The notes below the pieces were generated by a model that had not been told where the DNA came from, did no database searches, and saw only the letters and a list, made by a program, of their open reading frames with translations. 64,000 nucleotides of DNA from Vandiemenella viatica (taxonomy: Eukaryota; Arthropoda; Insecta; Orthoptera; Morabidae). The stretch is from the NCBI GenBank assembly GCA_031002005.1, contig JARYHS010009186.1:256027199-256091198 (forward strand), given 5' to 3'. Below are positions 45,896 through 56,900 of the stretch, one piece after another (the stretch's first letter is position 1; each line of letters begins with the position of its first letter). The position numbers and the translations under genes are program-made.

Positions 45896-48554
45896 TTATG
45901 TAATTTGTGAAGTTTGATAATTTACAGTTTTGTTGTAAAAAGAGGATTTCCATTATTTGTGGCTGTGCTGCAGATTTGTTACATGTATACCAATGTCCCT
46001 TTCTGTACCTTCATAATCAGTGAACTTGAAAGCAATTGTTGTACCTAAATGGTTCATGAGTTACAGTGATACAAGGTTATATAATTGTTCTCCAATGAGA
46101 CTTACCTTCCCACCATATATCAGGATGCTGGAGACTAAACTTAATGTGTTGTGAATTTGGTTACAGTGCGGTTTCAAAGCAGTTACTACTGCATCAGACA
46201 TTGAAGACCATTTACAATGATAAAAATTAAATGCGAGCCTGATAGACAGTTTTCTTGTATCCGTATTTTAAAGTGACTGTACACAAGAAACTAACAGTAG
46301 AAAAAATTTGCCAGAAGTAATTGTGCACACAATCTCTTGTCCATATTCAAAACACTGCCTAATTCGTTCTCCATCAACATACTGGAGTGAATGCATTTTT
46401 CAAATAAACTTTTGTAATCAGTAATAAGCTGGTACAGATCGTTGGATTATATTTAAGTTTGTTGTGAAGGTTAAGTGATTTATCAAAACTGAAAAGTGTA
46501 CAAAACGAAATCAGAATTTTCAGCTTATTGCTGGTCCATGGAATCACTTGGTGGCTGATCTTCTAAAATAAGAAGCATTTCCCAAATTCATAAGCAAAAC
46601 TGAAATTATCAGGAGTTTCAAATTTATAATTAATCCAAAGATGGGTACTAGTAGTAACTTAGCAGCATGTTACTTTACACTTAAAGTGCTTCAATTAATA
46701 TTATCTCTTACAGTCTTCATAAATATTTATTATGCCTAAAATGGAAATAAAGCATTAAAATTTTGTTGAATTGATGTGAGAAATATTTAAGCATTTTATG
46801 GAATGGATGTTCTTAACATTTATCTAAGAGTGTAAAATTTTACGATCATGATATCATCCCTCAAACCATTCTCCTAGATTCCATTAGACAGAGTAGGTGC
46901 ACTTATAAATAGTAGGGTATGCAGATTGTTCATGTGGATATATTACGAACAACTGCTTATTATGAAGGACAAATTATCACTTGGTAATTCCCATAACCTT
47001 TAGTAGAATGTTAATGTGGTACAAGTTGTTACCTATTGTTGTGACCGTATAGACATCTTGTATCACTTTCCACAGTTCATTTACCCAAAAAGGGGAGAAA
47101 TGATTTACTGTTAGTCTCTCTTGTTGAAACTATATATGAACTAATTTTTATCAAGCTGTCAAAAGCCAAAGAGACGATGAGAATGAATGCTAATAACGTA
47201 TGTGAAGAAAGTTGTCCTCTTCAGTTACTATTACTAAAAAAGATTGTATGTTGTAATTAGTATTGTTTGCTGTTTAAAAAAAACTTGAGCATTTGTATCT
47301 GTATTTCAAACTATAGAAGACTGAAACTCTACAAACATAATGTAGCTATTAATTGCTCAAAAGCTTGCCAAATTTGTTTTGCTCATGTTGAAATTGATTG
47401 CATTTATTACACAATTACAAGTCAATTATGTTGTTTTCTCATTTATGCTTTTGCCTTGAAATAAGAAATCTGTGTTGAATTTCTGTAGTTTCACAGTGGA
47501 AGGATGCACAAATTCTTAGCATAACAGTAGATTGTTAAACGTTGAGTATATTTTTGCTATTGAATTTTTCCTCATTAGAAAGAACAAAGTTTTTCCCCAC
47601 CATTGCTGTCATTATTTCTTAATATTTGCAGTTTGTCAGGACTTCCTATTTGAAAAATGGAGGCAAATGATGGCTGATTATTAAATTTACATTCCAGCTG
47701 ACTTATAAATTGATATTTGTGTAAAAGCTGTTGATTTACTCATTTCAAGAGAAAACAGTTACTCAGAAATGTATTAATTATATGCATTGTGTATATATCT
47801 TCATAAAATAATGAGTGTATATGACAACAGAAGAGAAGATAAGGATTAGTGTAGTTTTAAATACCTCTGTTGGCAACATATCTCAATATTGTGTGTTTTA
47901 AAATTTTATATACTTTTTACAGAGTTTATTTGGAATGTAGGATAGATATAACTGTTGCTAGAATTATTCTCAGTTTTTGATTCCCGTCTCAAAAATTAAA
48001 AAAAAAAAATTAAATTAAAAAAAAAAAAAAAACCCTTTACTTCGATCAGTTGTAAGCAAACTACTACTCCTTTCTTCTCTTCTGAAATTTGGTCTGACTA
48101 AACAACCATGTCTTGATGTAGATGCACATCCATTTGGTGAAGTGAGTTTGTGTCTACATACTGAACTGTGTAATGTTGTTTTCAATTATCACAGGCATAA
48201 TAGGCTTGTACATAAATTGCATTCTGATCAGAAAATAAGTAATAAATGTATTGTTACATACAAGTGTCTTTCCTTGAATCATGATGGAAGGTGTTTTTGA
48301 TATATCTCTGTGGTTCCAGATTGGTCTTTTGGGAAATATAATCAGAGTTACTGGAAGTGTATCGTATATTAGGCATTTGCAAAGTTCCTCTTCTTCCCCA
48401 TTTTTTCATTTTATTTAACAGTTCATTGTAAACTAACAAAGTAAATAATTTGCTCAAAATTAGATTATTCTGAACGAGGGCTAAGAAATCTTGGTTTTCC
48501 CACTTTCATAGAAGAATCTGAACACATGTATGCATAGGGATATGACCACCCACA
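45896..48554. other. Intergenic AT-rich sequence
   Basis: May include a longer Homer 3' UTR (AATAAA at 46403 and 46746). Interrupted polyA at 47998-48032. No gene recognised. Confidence 0.6.
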
Positions 48555-48562
48555 CTGATCAT

Positions 48563-50076
48563 TAGAGCTCGGATCTTTATGACCAAAAAATAGAGAAATA
48601 TGTATGCAGGCAAATATGATCTTGAAAATGGGTAAATATGACCAAACATGTAAATTTACTGTACATCAAAACATTCTCAATTACACATCATTTATTTTAT
48701 CTAGTTGTCACTTTCATGTAGACAGCATAATTTGCTTCTGTCACTCGCTGCATTATCAGGAAATTAATTTTTTTGTTTTCGGCATGGTGGTACTCGATGA
48801 TCCACTGCAGATTTAACACTGGCTGAGGATTATGTTCAAAAGTATTGGTGACAGTGGAAAATTGATTGACACGGCTCGACACAGATCTGCTGCTGCATTG
48901 TTGAGATTAATAGGCCACCAGAAAATTTAATTTAATTGCAATGGACCACATGCTCCGGTGGCAATTTCCCTACACACCCAACTTCCCGCTATCCTTCACT
49001 CACCTACATTTGCCCTCTACAAATTTTAACTTTAAATTCTTTTAATGTTTTCGATAGGTTATTCATCATTCCCCTTGGTAACTCATTCCAATCGCTGACA
49101 CCCTTACCTAAAAAAGAGAATCTTCCCACACCCTTGTGCCTGAAATCGAGTGCCAGCTTGTGGACACAGTCATCTTTTCCCTTCCATGAACTACTTTTCA
49201 TACCTACTGCAATATCTTTCCATGCCTCATCGCCAGTATACGCCCTGTACACTCCCATTACCCTTCTCATCCTCCTCCTGTCTTGCAATGAATCCCATTC
49301 CAGCTCCTTTATCATATCTGACACTGATTGCATTCTGCGATAATTTCCAGAAACAAATCTAGCAGCCCTTCTTTGCACCTTCTCCAACTCCTGTATTTGA
49401 TACTCAAAATGTGGGTCCCATACTACACTACCATATTCGAGCAATGGTCTGACCAAAGTTTTGTAACCCAATTCCTTTACTTCTCTCGTGCATCCCCTCA
49501 TCACACTCTCCAACAAGTGCAGAATTTTGAAACCTTTTCCTACCACCTGTCCAATGTGTCCTGCGCAGTTAAGCTTGTAATATCAAATGTAAAGCCAAGA
49601 TATTTACATTTCAAGTCTTCAGCAAGCAATTCTTCCCCCACCTTATATGCAGAATTAACCTTTTGTTTTTTATTTGTGTATCTAATTAGCTGACTCTTCT
49701 TTGTATTTATAAATTGACATTTAGAGAGTGACAATAATGCATAACTTTAATTCTTGACTTATCTGACGAATTCAGTGACAATTAGTGTTGTTCTTTGCTC
49801 CAATTTATGATAGGAGTACAGTACTGTGAATAATTATCTTAATTTCATCTCGTCTATAACTTCTAGTGAATTCCCGGTGCTAATAAAATATTACCATATG
49901 AACATAAATATGATCATAATATGACCAAAACTAACAATGGCTTGAATATGCATTTATATGCTGTATAAAACACATGTAAAAACAATTAGAAACGTTCAAT
50001 CAGTGTTTGATTCAGCATTTCAGCTCAAAAAGAAGGCAGGGAAAAAATATGACTTGTCATAGAGATGCGAACCCTA
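48563..50076. mobile_element. hAT element carrying a nested retrotransposon fragment
   Basis: Flanks CTGATCAT (48555-48562) and GTGATCAT (50077-50084) match at seven of eight. Ends TAGAGCTCGGATCTTTATGAC and, inward from the right, TAGGGTTCGCATCTCTATGAC. ATATGACCAAA-type motifs recur in both subterminal regions. The interior is split by the non-LTR fragment at 48930. Confidence 0.75.
48930..49740 (-). mobile_element. Non-LTR retrotransposon 3' fragment, best copy
   Basis: The minus strand holds a 180-residue open frame (49004-49546). It has LGYKTLVRPLLEYGSVVWDP, KVQRRAARFVSGNY, LEWDSLQDRRR, ALDFRHKGVGRFSFLG and LSKTLKEFKVKIC, the region after the reverse-transcriptase catalytic core. A further frame upstream (49540-49734) has KCKYLGFTFDI. 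5'-truncated, with no endonuclease or catalytic box. Confidence 0.88.
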
Positions 50077-50969
50077 GTGATCATCTTTTACATTACACCA
50101 ACACTTCTGCTCGGAACATGTTTATCATCACATAATGGTCCCGAGTCCAAATAATCTTCAGTGTTGTAGCCATGCCAATTACAATGTTTATAAAGTTCTC
50201 TGTGGTCATTTAAGTATCCATTTTCCATCTTGCAGACTAGACATTACGTAAAACACATTAAAAAAAAAAAATCTGTTTTCTGTATATTACTGCAAGTGCT
50301 CTGCCCATTTTGTAAGTTTAATTCAAATTATGATAGCTTTCCTAATTGTGTTAGTACTCATTGTGTTAGTACTATCTTCTATTTCAGACATTGTTGTCGC
50401 ACAATTTTCTAAGCACATATTGCTGGGTGGCTTTCATTAATAAGCAGTTGATTGAAACCAGTTGAGGATTTCTTCTTAGACTGTTGGTTCCTTAGAAAAA
50501 ATAAAGTAGAATGTTGGTTACTCTGAGAGATGTGTCAGTTGTCACGGTGACATGGAGAGCTTTTAATAATGCTAGCGTGTATGGGTTGCTACTATTAAAT
50601 CAGTCGCTGTTAAAATTGGACCTTGTAATCTTCAGAGACCTTACCTCTCGAATGTAATTAGGTGAAGGAATATAAAAAGAAACGAAATTAAAGTTTTAAT
50701 TTAGTAATAATATAAAAGACTACATTTTATTACTAATGCAGGGACAATATAAACAGATTGAATCAGACTTGTCCCCTGGCGACCATGTCTGTTAATGTCA
50801 CACAGAAACAAATTCTTAAACAATACGATAGCCAAGAAATATGGAGTAAAATCTCAAGAAATACAGCAAAACTCTTAGAAATATGAAATAATGATATAAA
50901 AACTTCTGATATTTTTCACTATGCTTCACTTACAGCAGAAATGAAAAGTAAAGAATAGTAAAATGTTTT

Positions 50970-50998
50970 ACCAAGATAAAAAAAAAAAAAAAAAAAAA
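50970..50998. repeat. polyA tract
   Basis: About 20 A. The surrounding 50085-51225 shows no gene. Confidence 0.85.
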
Positions 50999-51224
50999 CC
51001 TAACTGGAATAAGCATTTGGCACAGATGAAACCAATAATCATTTTAACAATAGCAATGTTTCGAAATCAATTTTGCTATAGCCATGACTGTTATGTCAGA
51101 CCACAGAAAGAAAGTAATATATTTAGAGATGTCGTATCGCATAGATATTAAGCAAGTAACTTAAGTAAGTGGAGAACAGGATTGGCAGTAACAGATTAGG
51201 GTACAGAAAGACTAAATGGACTGC

Positions 51225-51460
51225 TCTCGACAGGAAGTGCGTGAAGGGACTGTTGCAAAAATATGAGGCACACGTTTGTGATTTGGCTTGGATAGATATT
51301 GCCAGATGATATGACCATCAACACCGACTAGGACTTGATTTCAGACAAGGGAGTGAAAATTTTTCTTTAACAGGGAGTGGAGTTGAGGGCTGGAATAAAA
51401 TACCGGAGTCAATGGTGTATTTTTCACTATTTCAGATAAACTGTACAAGATAAAAATTTG
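51225..51460 (+). repeat. Degenerate non-LTR fragment, opposite orientation
   Basis: The plus-strand translation LGLDFRQGSENFSLTGSGVE then WNKIPESM aligns with ALDFRHKGVGRFSF...DWNELPRGM of the copy at 48930. Confidence 0.55.
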
Positions 51461-51859
51461 TGAAATGTGAAACTAAGATGAGTCATTAGGTCACTACAGT
51501 TAAATTAAGAACTGTAGTTGATGATGGGAACATCACAGTTATCTTTTTTTTAAGGCACGTGAAATGATAAAATATTAATCTTGGAGAATTAAAACAAGGA
51601 TAAAAGTAAATAAATTGGTTAAAAAGTGGGAGGATAGATTGATATGATGGCAAGAAATGAAACTAACATCACAATTAAAAAGGTGATCTCATTAATTAAT
51701 TATGTGAGAGGAAAAAATTATATTGTGAGTCTTGCATGGGTACTGCAGAAGTTAATTATTGGGGCAGAGATGTGTGTGCAGAACAGTACAAGTAAAAAGA
51801 CAATTGTGAAAAAGCAACTGCAGATCACAAGTGGTGGTGTTGTTTATTATGATTATTAA

Positions 51860-51915
51860 TAATTTAACTGCGATAGAGCTAACACTCTGGTGGCAATGCT
51901 CCCAGTCATCCATTT
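51860..51915 (-). repeat. Non-LTR 3' tail only
   Basis: AATTTAACTGCGATAGAGC and CTCTGGTGGCAATGCTCCC are a diverged copy of the family's 3' end. Confidence 0.5.
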
Positions 51916-52194
51916 ACCCCCTTTTTTATATACATATTTGAAATTAATTCTTCTATTACTGTGAAAGGCAAGAGGAAACTGCACCAGTCAAATTTCCCAT
52001 GTAGGGATGATTTCCTCCATTCCAGCCAGTTACACCTGATGCACCAGGTATGGCAATCATAAAAAATGGGGGAAAAAGTGAAACTGAATGTGTTATTAAT
52101 AACACATCTTCCCTTTCAAATCGAGAGGCAGTTCCTACTTTCCTCTTTGAAAGATTTTCTAAAAGTATCTTCAGTGTGTGAACACCTCCCTATC

Positions 52195-52305
52195 CAAATA
52201 CGGTTTTAAACCGAAATATTATGTCTTTGTGTTTGTTTTGTGTGTTGCAGCCTTCATCATTGGTGAGTGATGGGTTGTTTTCCCTATCCTTTGTTATTTC
52301 TAAAA
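52195..52305. repeat. Foldback family, single arm
   Basis: AACCGAAATATTATGTC, CCTTCATCATTGGTGAGTGA and TTTTCCCTATCCTTTG correspond to the right arm of the family. Confidence 0.6.
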
Positions 52306-52626
52306 TATACAGTTAATAAAGTAACTGAATGTGTAACAATACCTGAATGGTTTGTTCCTGTTTAAAAATTTTTTACAACTCTCTTCTTATAAAGTTGGCA
52401 GTGTTATTTCATAACTCAGAACATCTATTACTTTTTGTACAAACGTGCAGCATTACAGCATTAGTTCACTGATTTTCAGTTTATAAATTTTTTTCTATTT
52501 AGCATGGAAATATGTTTATTTTTAACTTGTTTGTCTCCAAACCTTCTTCGATTTTTACCTAGCTGTTTCATACTGTCCACATGTTAATAAAATTAGATAT
52601 GATGTTTCCCCATTACTTTTAGACAG

Positions 52627-52778
52627 TGAAAACAAGTAAGAACAGGGAAAGTAAACCACAGATGAAGGCATGAGAGCTACAAAGACTAACACACTTATTG
52701 AATTTGTGTGTTCATTGCATTCTTCCTGCCTTCATCTGTGGTAAGTGATAGTGTACTTCCCTGATTCTTCCGTGTTAC
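52627..52778. repeat. Foldback family, short complete copy
   Basis: Left arm ACCACAGATGAAGGCATGAG, right arm CTGCCTTCATCTGTGGTAAG, with only a short centre. Confidence 0.75.
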
Positions 52779-53084
52779 CATATTTTTTGTTCTATAGTGC
52801 AAGTATGAAAGAAGAGTTTCAGATGTTGAAATTGGGTGTGAAACTTAGTCTGAACATGTGATAAGAAACAAATACATCTTTCAACGTATGGCAGAAACTG
52901 AATTTTCCTGATTCTTATGAACCATGAAAGTGAAACATTATTACACAATACAATTTCACATAGTATGTTGTATCCTTGACAAAAAGCAGAATGTAATGAA
53001 TTGCCTGAACGCTGTCACTGACAACGGTCTCTGTGTACACATCTGACTCCACCTGGTGTCTCACTTCTGCACGATTGAGACTGT

Positions 53085-53180
53085 ATGCCGAACTATTGCG
53101 CTTTTCTTGTGTTCGTCGTTCCCAGCCGCCTTCATCTGTGGTAAGTGTTGGGTCACATTTCCCTATCCTTCTTTAGTTTT
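53085..53180. repeat. Foldback family, single arm
   Basis: GCCTTCATCTGTGGTAAGTG followed by TTTCCCTATCCTTC. The other arm is missing. Confidence 0.6.
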
Positions 53181-53199
53181 ATTTATATATATTTTATTT

Positions 53200-53360
53200 G
53201 CTTCAGGTTTTATGGGTAGTTGAGGTCATGAAGTCTGGGAAAGCATAGGGGCAAGGAATGGGAACAAATTCAGCTATAGCCTTTTGAAACAACCATTCTG
53301 GCATTTGCCTGAAGCGATTTTGGAAAACTGTGTAAAATTGAAACATGGGTGGCCAAATGC
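53200..53360 (-). repeat. SINE, eroded
   Basis: GGGGCAAGGAATGGGAACAAATTC, CTGGCATTTGCCTGAAGC and CATGGGTGGCC trace the complement of the SINE body. Confidence 0.6.
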
Positions 53361-53479
53361 TAGTTGCAGTACTAGACCCAATTACATTCTCTTAAAGTAA
53401 AAATTTCTGGATGAAATTAAAAACTGGTGTAATGAAGTCATTTCAACATTTAACCATGTACAACATTTCTTTTATAAAT

Positions 53480-53654
53480 ACATTTATTTTTATATGGTTA
53501 CTGAGCAGAACATTAGGATTAGGTGATATTAATATGAGAAGGATAGAGTTGATGGCAAATGGGCCATGTGGATAAAAGTAGTAAAAAAATTACATGCACA
53601 CTATGCAAACTCATTATTTTGGGTTATCGCCCTAATCAATAATTCACATTTATT
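53480..53654 (-). terminator. Candidate polymerase beta polyadenylation signals
   Basis: On the minus strand AATAAA occurs at 53649-53654 and 53483-53488, about 240 and 400 bases past the stop codon. Which is used cannot be decided. Confidence 0.4.
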
Positions 53655-53890
53655 TGGATTTTCATACAAATGTACAAGTATTAAAAAAAAAAAAAATTCT
53701 CTGAAATCAGAAATGGACTATACAATTCCTTGACAGATCACTATCTACTAATATATGAATTATATACAAGTTTAGTATAGAAAATTCAATTTACATTACA
53801 TCTGCAAAGTACAAGCTACAGTAAAATATTAAGCTCAACATTTAATGAACAAGTTGAAAGCTTCATAAAATTTATAATAAAGACTGCTGA

Positions 53891-53982
53891 CTATTCTCTT
53901 TCTTCTGGTTTCTTGTAATCATAGTCAATGTAACTGAAAATGTCTTCTTCACTTGCGACAGGAACAGGTTCGCCAGGAACAC
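53891..53982 (-). CDS. POLB: POLB last exon
   Basis: Completes a Gly codon, then [20 protein letters not shown] and KKPEERE before TAG. Aligns with the end of the vertebrate thumb domain. Acceptor CACATTTTAG. Confidence 0.93.
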
Positions 53983-56900
53983 CTAAAATGTGAATACTGG
54001 ATGAGTATAATTAGTATAGCCCCAAGTAAACCAGGTATAAAACTCTTGTACTGAATCACAGAATATATATAAAAGAGTAATACTGAAGCAATAATTATAT
54101 GGGAGGCTGCTCTTTATTTACATATGGGAAGATGAACTGAGGTTGGCATAAACAGGGGTCAATTATTAGACAGTCTCAGTTAAATGTAATTGTTTTGCCC
54201 CTTCCTTTCATAAAGTAATTATACAGACAGACTTGTAGTCTTTAGATGCCAAAAGTAAATAATTTGTAGATCAGAAATTTAAAGCACCAATAAAGAGATT
54301 ACAAGTGAGCTCCTATGTTTATTATTAAAATAATCACTGCTTACTAGATAAATTAATTAAGTACTAATAGTAACTTCAGCTCTTCACATAACTTCACTCT
54401 GACATTCCTTGATATCTATAAATAATAAAAGATTAATATCTTTGAAACAGTGAATTTGTGGCTAAAGAATTAGTACAAAAGAATTCAAATTAATCCACTG
54501 GAAAATCATCACCAGCCTTACATGCAAAGGTTTGCACTGATATCTTGTGGCTTCATGTCTGTAATATTTTACATCACAGCAAATATATATAAAGTTTTGT
54601 GTAACTGTGATTATACTGTGAACAATCGATACTGATTCATGGTTCAATGCTGTCGTGTAATAATTTTTTAATTATTATTTATTGAATAGAACAATATCTC
54701 CCACTGTGAATGTTTAAAGCAAGGAGCGCTTAATTACCGGTGCATCCAACTGGACGTAGTGAATACTCGTTGAGAGTGAAGCCCTTGGATAGAGCGTGGG
54801 CTCGCATTCGTTGGTTGAAGATGTCAGAGCCGGTGAAGTATAGAACACTACAGAAGAACTGGTCGTGGGGTGTCAAGCGGATGTCCAACCGTCGGGCAGG
54901 AGTTTTCTGCTCTTTGGAAAGGCAGCACACACCCTAAAAAGAACATTTAATGTTTTACTGCTTCCTGCTTCCAGTCAAAGTAGCTTTTTGTAAACATAGT
55001 AAAGCAATGTGACAAATTAATATAAATATAAACGCTTACGGGATTATTTCTGCATTGCTATACTCCTCCTGCTTTTCCTGCTGTTTCAACCTAGTCTTAG
55101 GTCTTCTTCAGGGGTCGTGTGCCGAATCTGTACAGATTGTGATCTGGAGACCGCCTTGGCTAGTTGTTTACTTATTTGTACTGTCGATTGTCTGATTATC
55201 CAGAGATGTTGTTTACGATGTAATTTCTGTGGGTCCAGAGTTAATTATTTATCCAGCACGTATTTCCAACTCTGGCTAAGACCGTAACCACCATCTTTGC
55301 TGAGGTTGTTTGGATGTTTGAATATTTCAATAGCCTCTCTCACTTTTCTGTGGAGATAACCTTCGGTTTTAGTTAGCACTCTTGTATTGTTCCACAATAT
55401 TTCATGTTCTTCCTCCATCTGGTGTTCGGCAATAGTTGATTTCGTGGGATGCCTCAGACGGGTGTGACTCTTATGTTCACGTATCCTCATGACGACGGCT
55501 CTCGGTTTCGCCTATATATACCTTTCCGCAATTACAGGGTACTTCACAAATTCCACTGCTTTGTAAGGGAGGATACGTGAACATAAGAGTCACACCCGTC
55601 TGAGGCAACCCATAAAATCAGCTATTGCCGAACACCAGATGGAGGAAGAACATGAAATATTGTGGGACAATACAAGAGTGCTAGCTAAAACCGAAGGTTA
55701 ACTCCAAAGAAAAGTGAGAGAGGCTATATAAATATTCAAATGTCCAAACAACCTCAACAAAGATGGTGGTTACAGACATAGACAGAGTTGGGAATATGTG
55801 CTGGATAAATAATTAACTCTGGACCCATAGATATTACATCATAAACAACATCTCTGGATAATCAGACAATCGACTGTACAAATAAGTAAACAACTAGCCA
55901 CGCCGGTCTCCAGCAGATCACAATCTGTAGCAGATTCGGCACACGATCCCTGAAGTAAAGACTAGGTTGAAACGTTGGAAAAAGAAGGAGGAGTATAGCA
56001 ATGCAGCGATAATCCCGTAAGTATTTATATTAATATGATGCCTGTGAAAACAACAAAATACTTTATAATGTGACAAATTATTTCAATGAATTTGTACATA
56101 AGTACATTAGGAGGCACATGCAGTGTACATCTGGTCCAGAAAATTTATGAAATGGTACTTGAATGTCTAGTTCTCAATGCAGCAGTTTATTTTGTGATTA
56201 TGGAGTGGAAAGCGGTGCTTGTTCTAAAGCATTAGTAATTTCAAGTGTAATATCTTGGGTAAGACAGTTGGCTCATCATGTAAATAAGAGACAAATGTCA
56301 TAAGTAATTTGTATATGGAAGAGAGGCTGATCAACTGAAAAGTTTAACCACCGTTTTAGTGATAAAGTGTGTGATGTTCATACAATCCAGTCCAGATGTT
56401 TTAACGATGATTAGAAGTAAAGGGAAAAGATATAGAAATTTTATACAGCCACTGATTCCATAAACAATCAGAAAAAAGTTGTTAGATTAATGAGTAAATC
56501 CAATGAAGTATGGAATGGATTTAACAGTTATATGTTGTTGAGTAGGAATCTAATGCGCCTTGCTAAATTCTTTACCTAGAACACTGACAATGAAAGAAAT
56601 ACAGCACAATTTTATTCAAAGCATTTTAAGACAATGTATAGTGGAATTTGCATGTATGAAGTGTATTTAGCAAGTGTTCATGCATATAATTATGTAAATC
56701 TAGAGAAAAGTGACTGAATTTTCAAACACGTTTACTGATATGCTTCCTACATGTGTACTAATTTGTTTAAAAATGGAAATATCCACGACACCTAAAATGC
56801 ACAACCATTATTGGATGAGCTGTATGTAGATGAATTAAAAATGAGTTGGTTCAATAAAAACGTAAAAACTCAAAAAAATTTAAAACAAGAAGTGCTATGA

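Noticed and set aside
25480..56190. Shared CCAGAAAATTTATGAA stretch at about 25480 and 56138
   Set aside because: Similarity fades within about 20 bp on each side, so it is too short to call a repeat.
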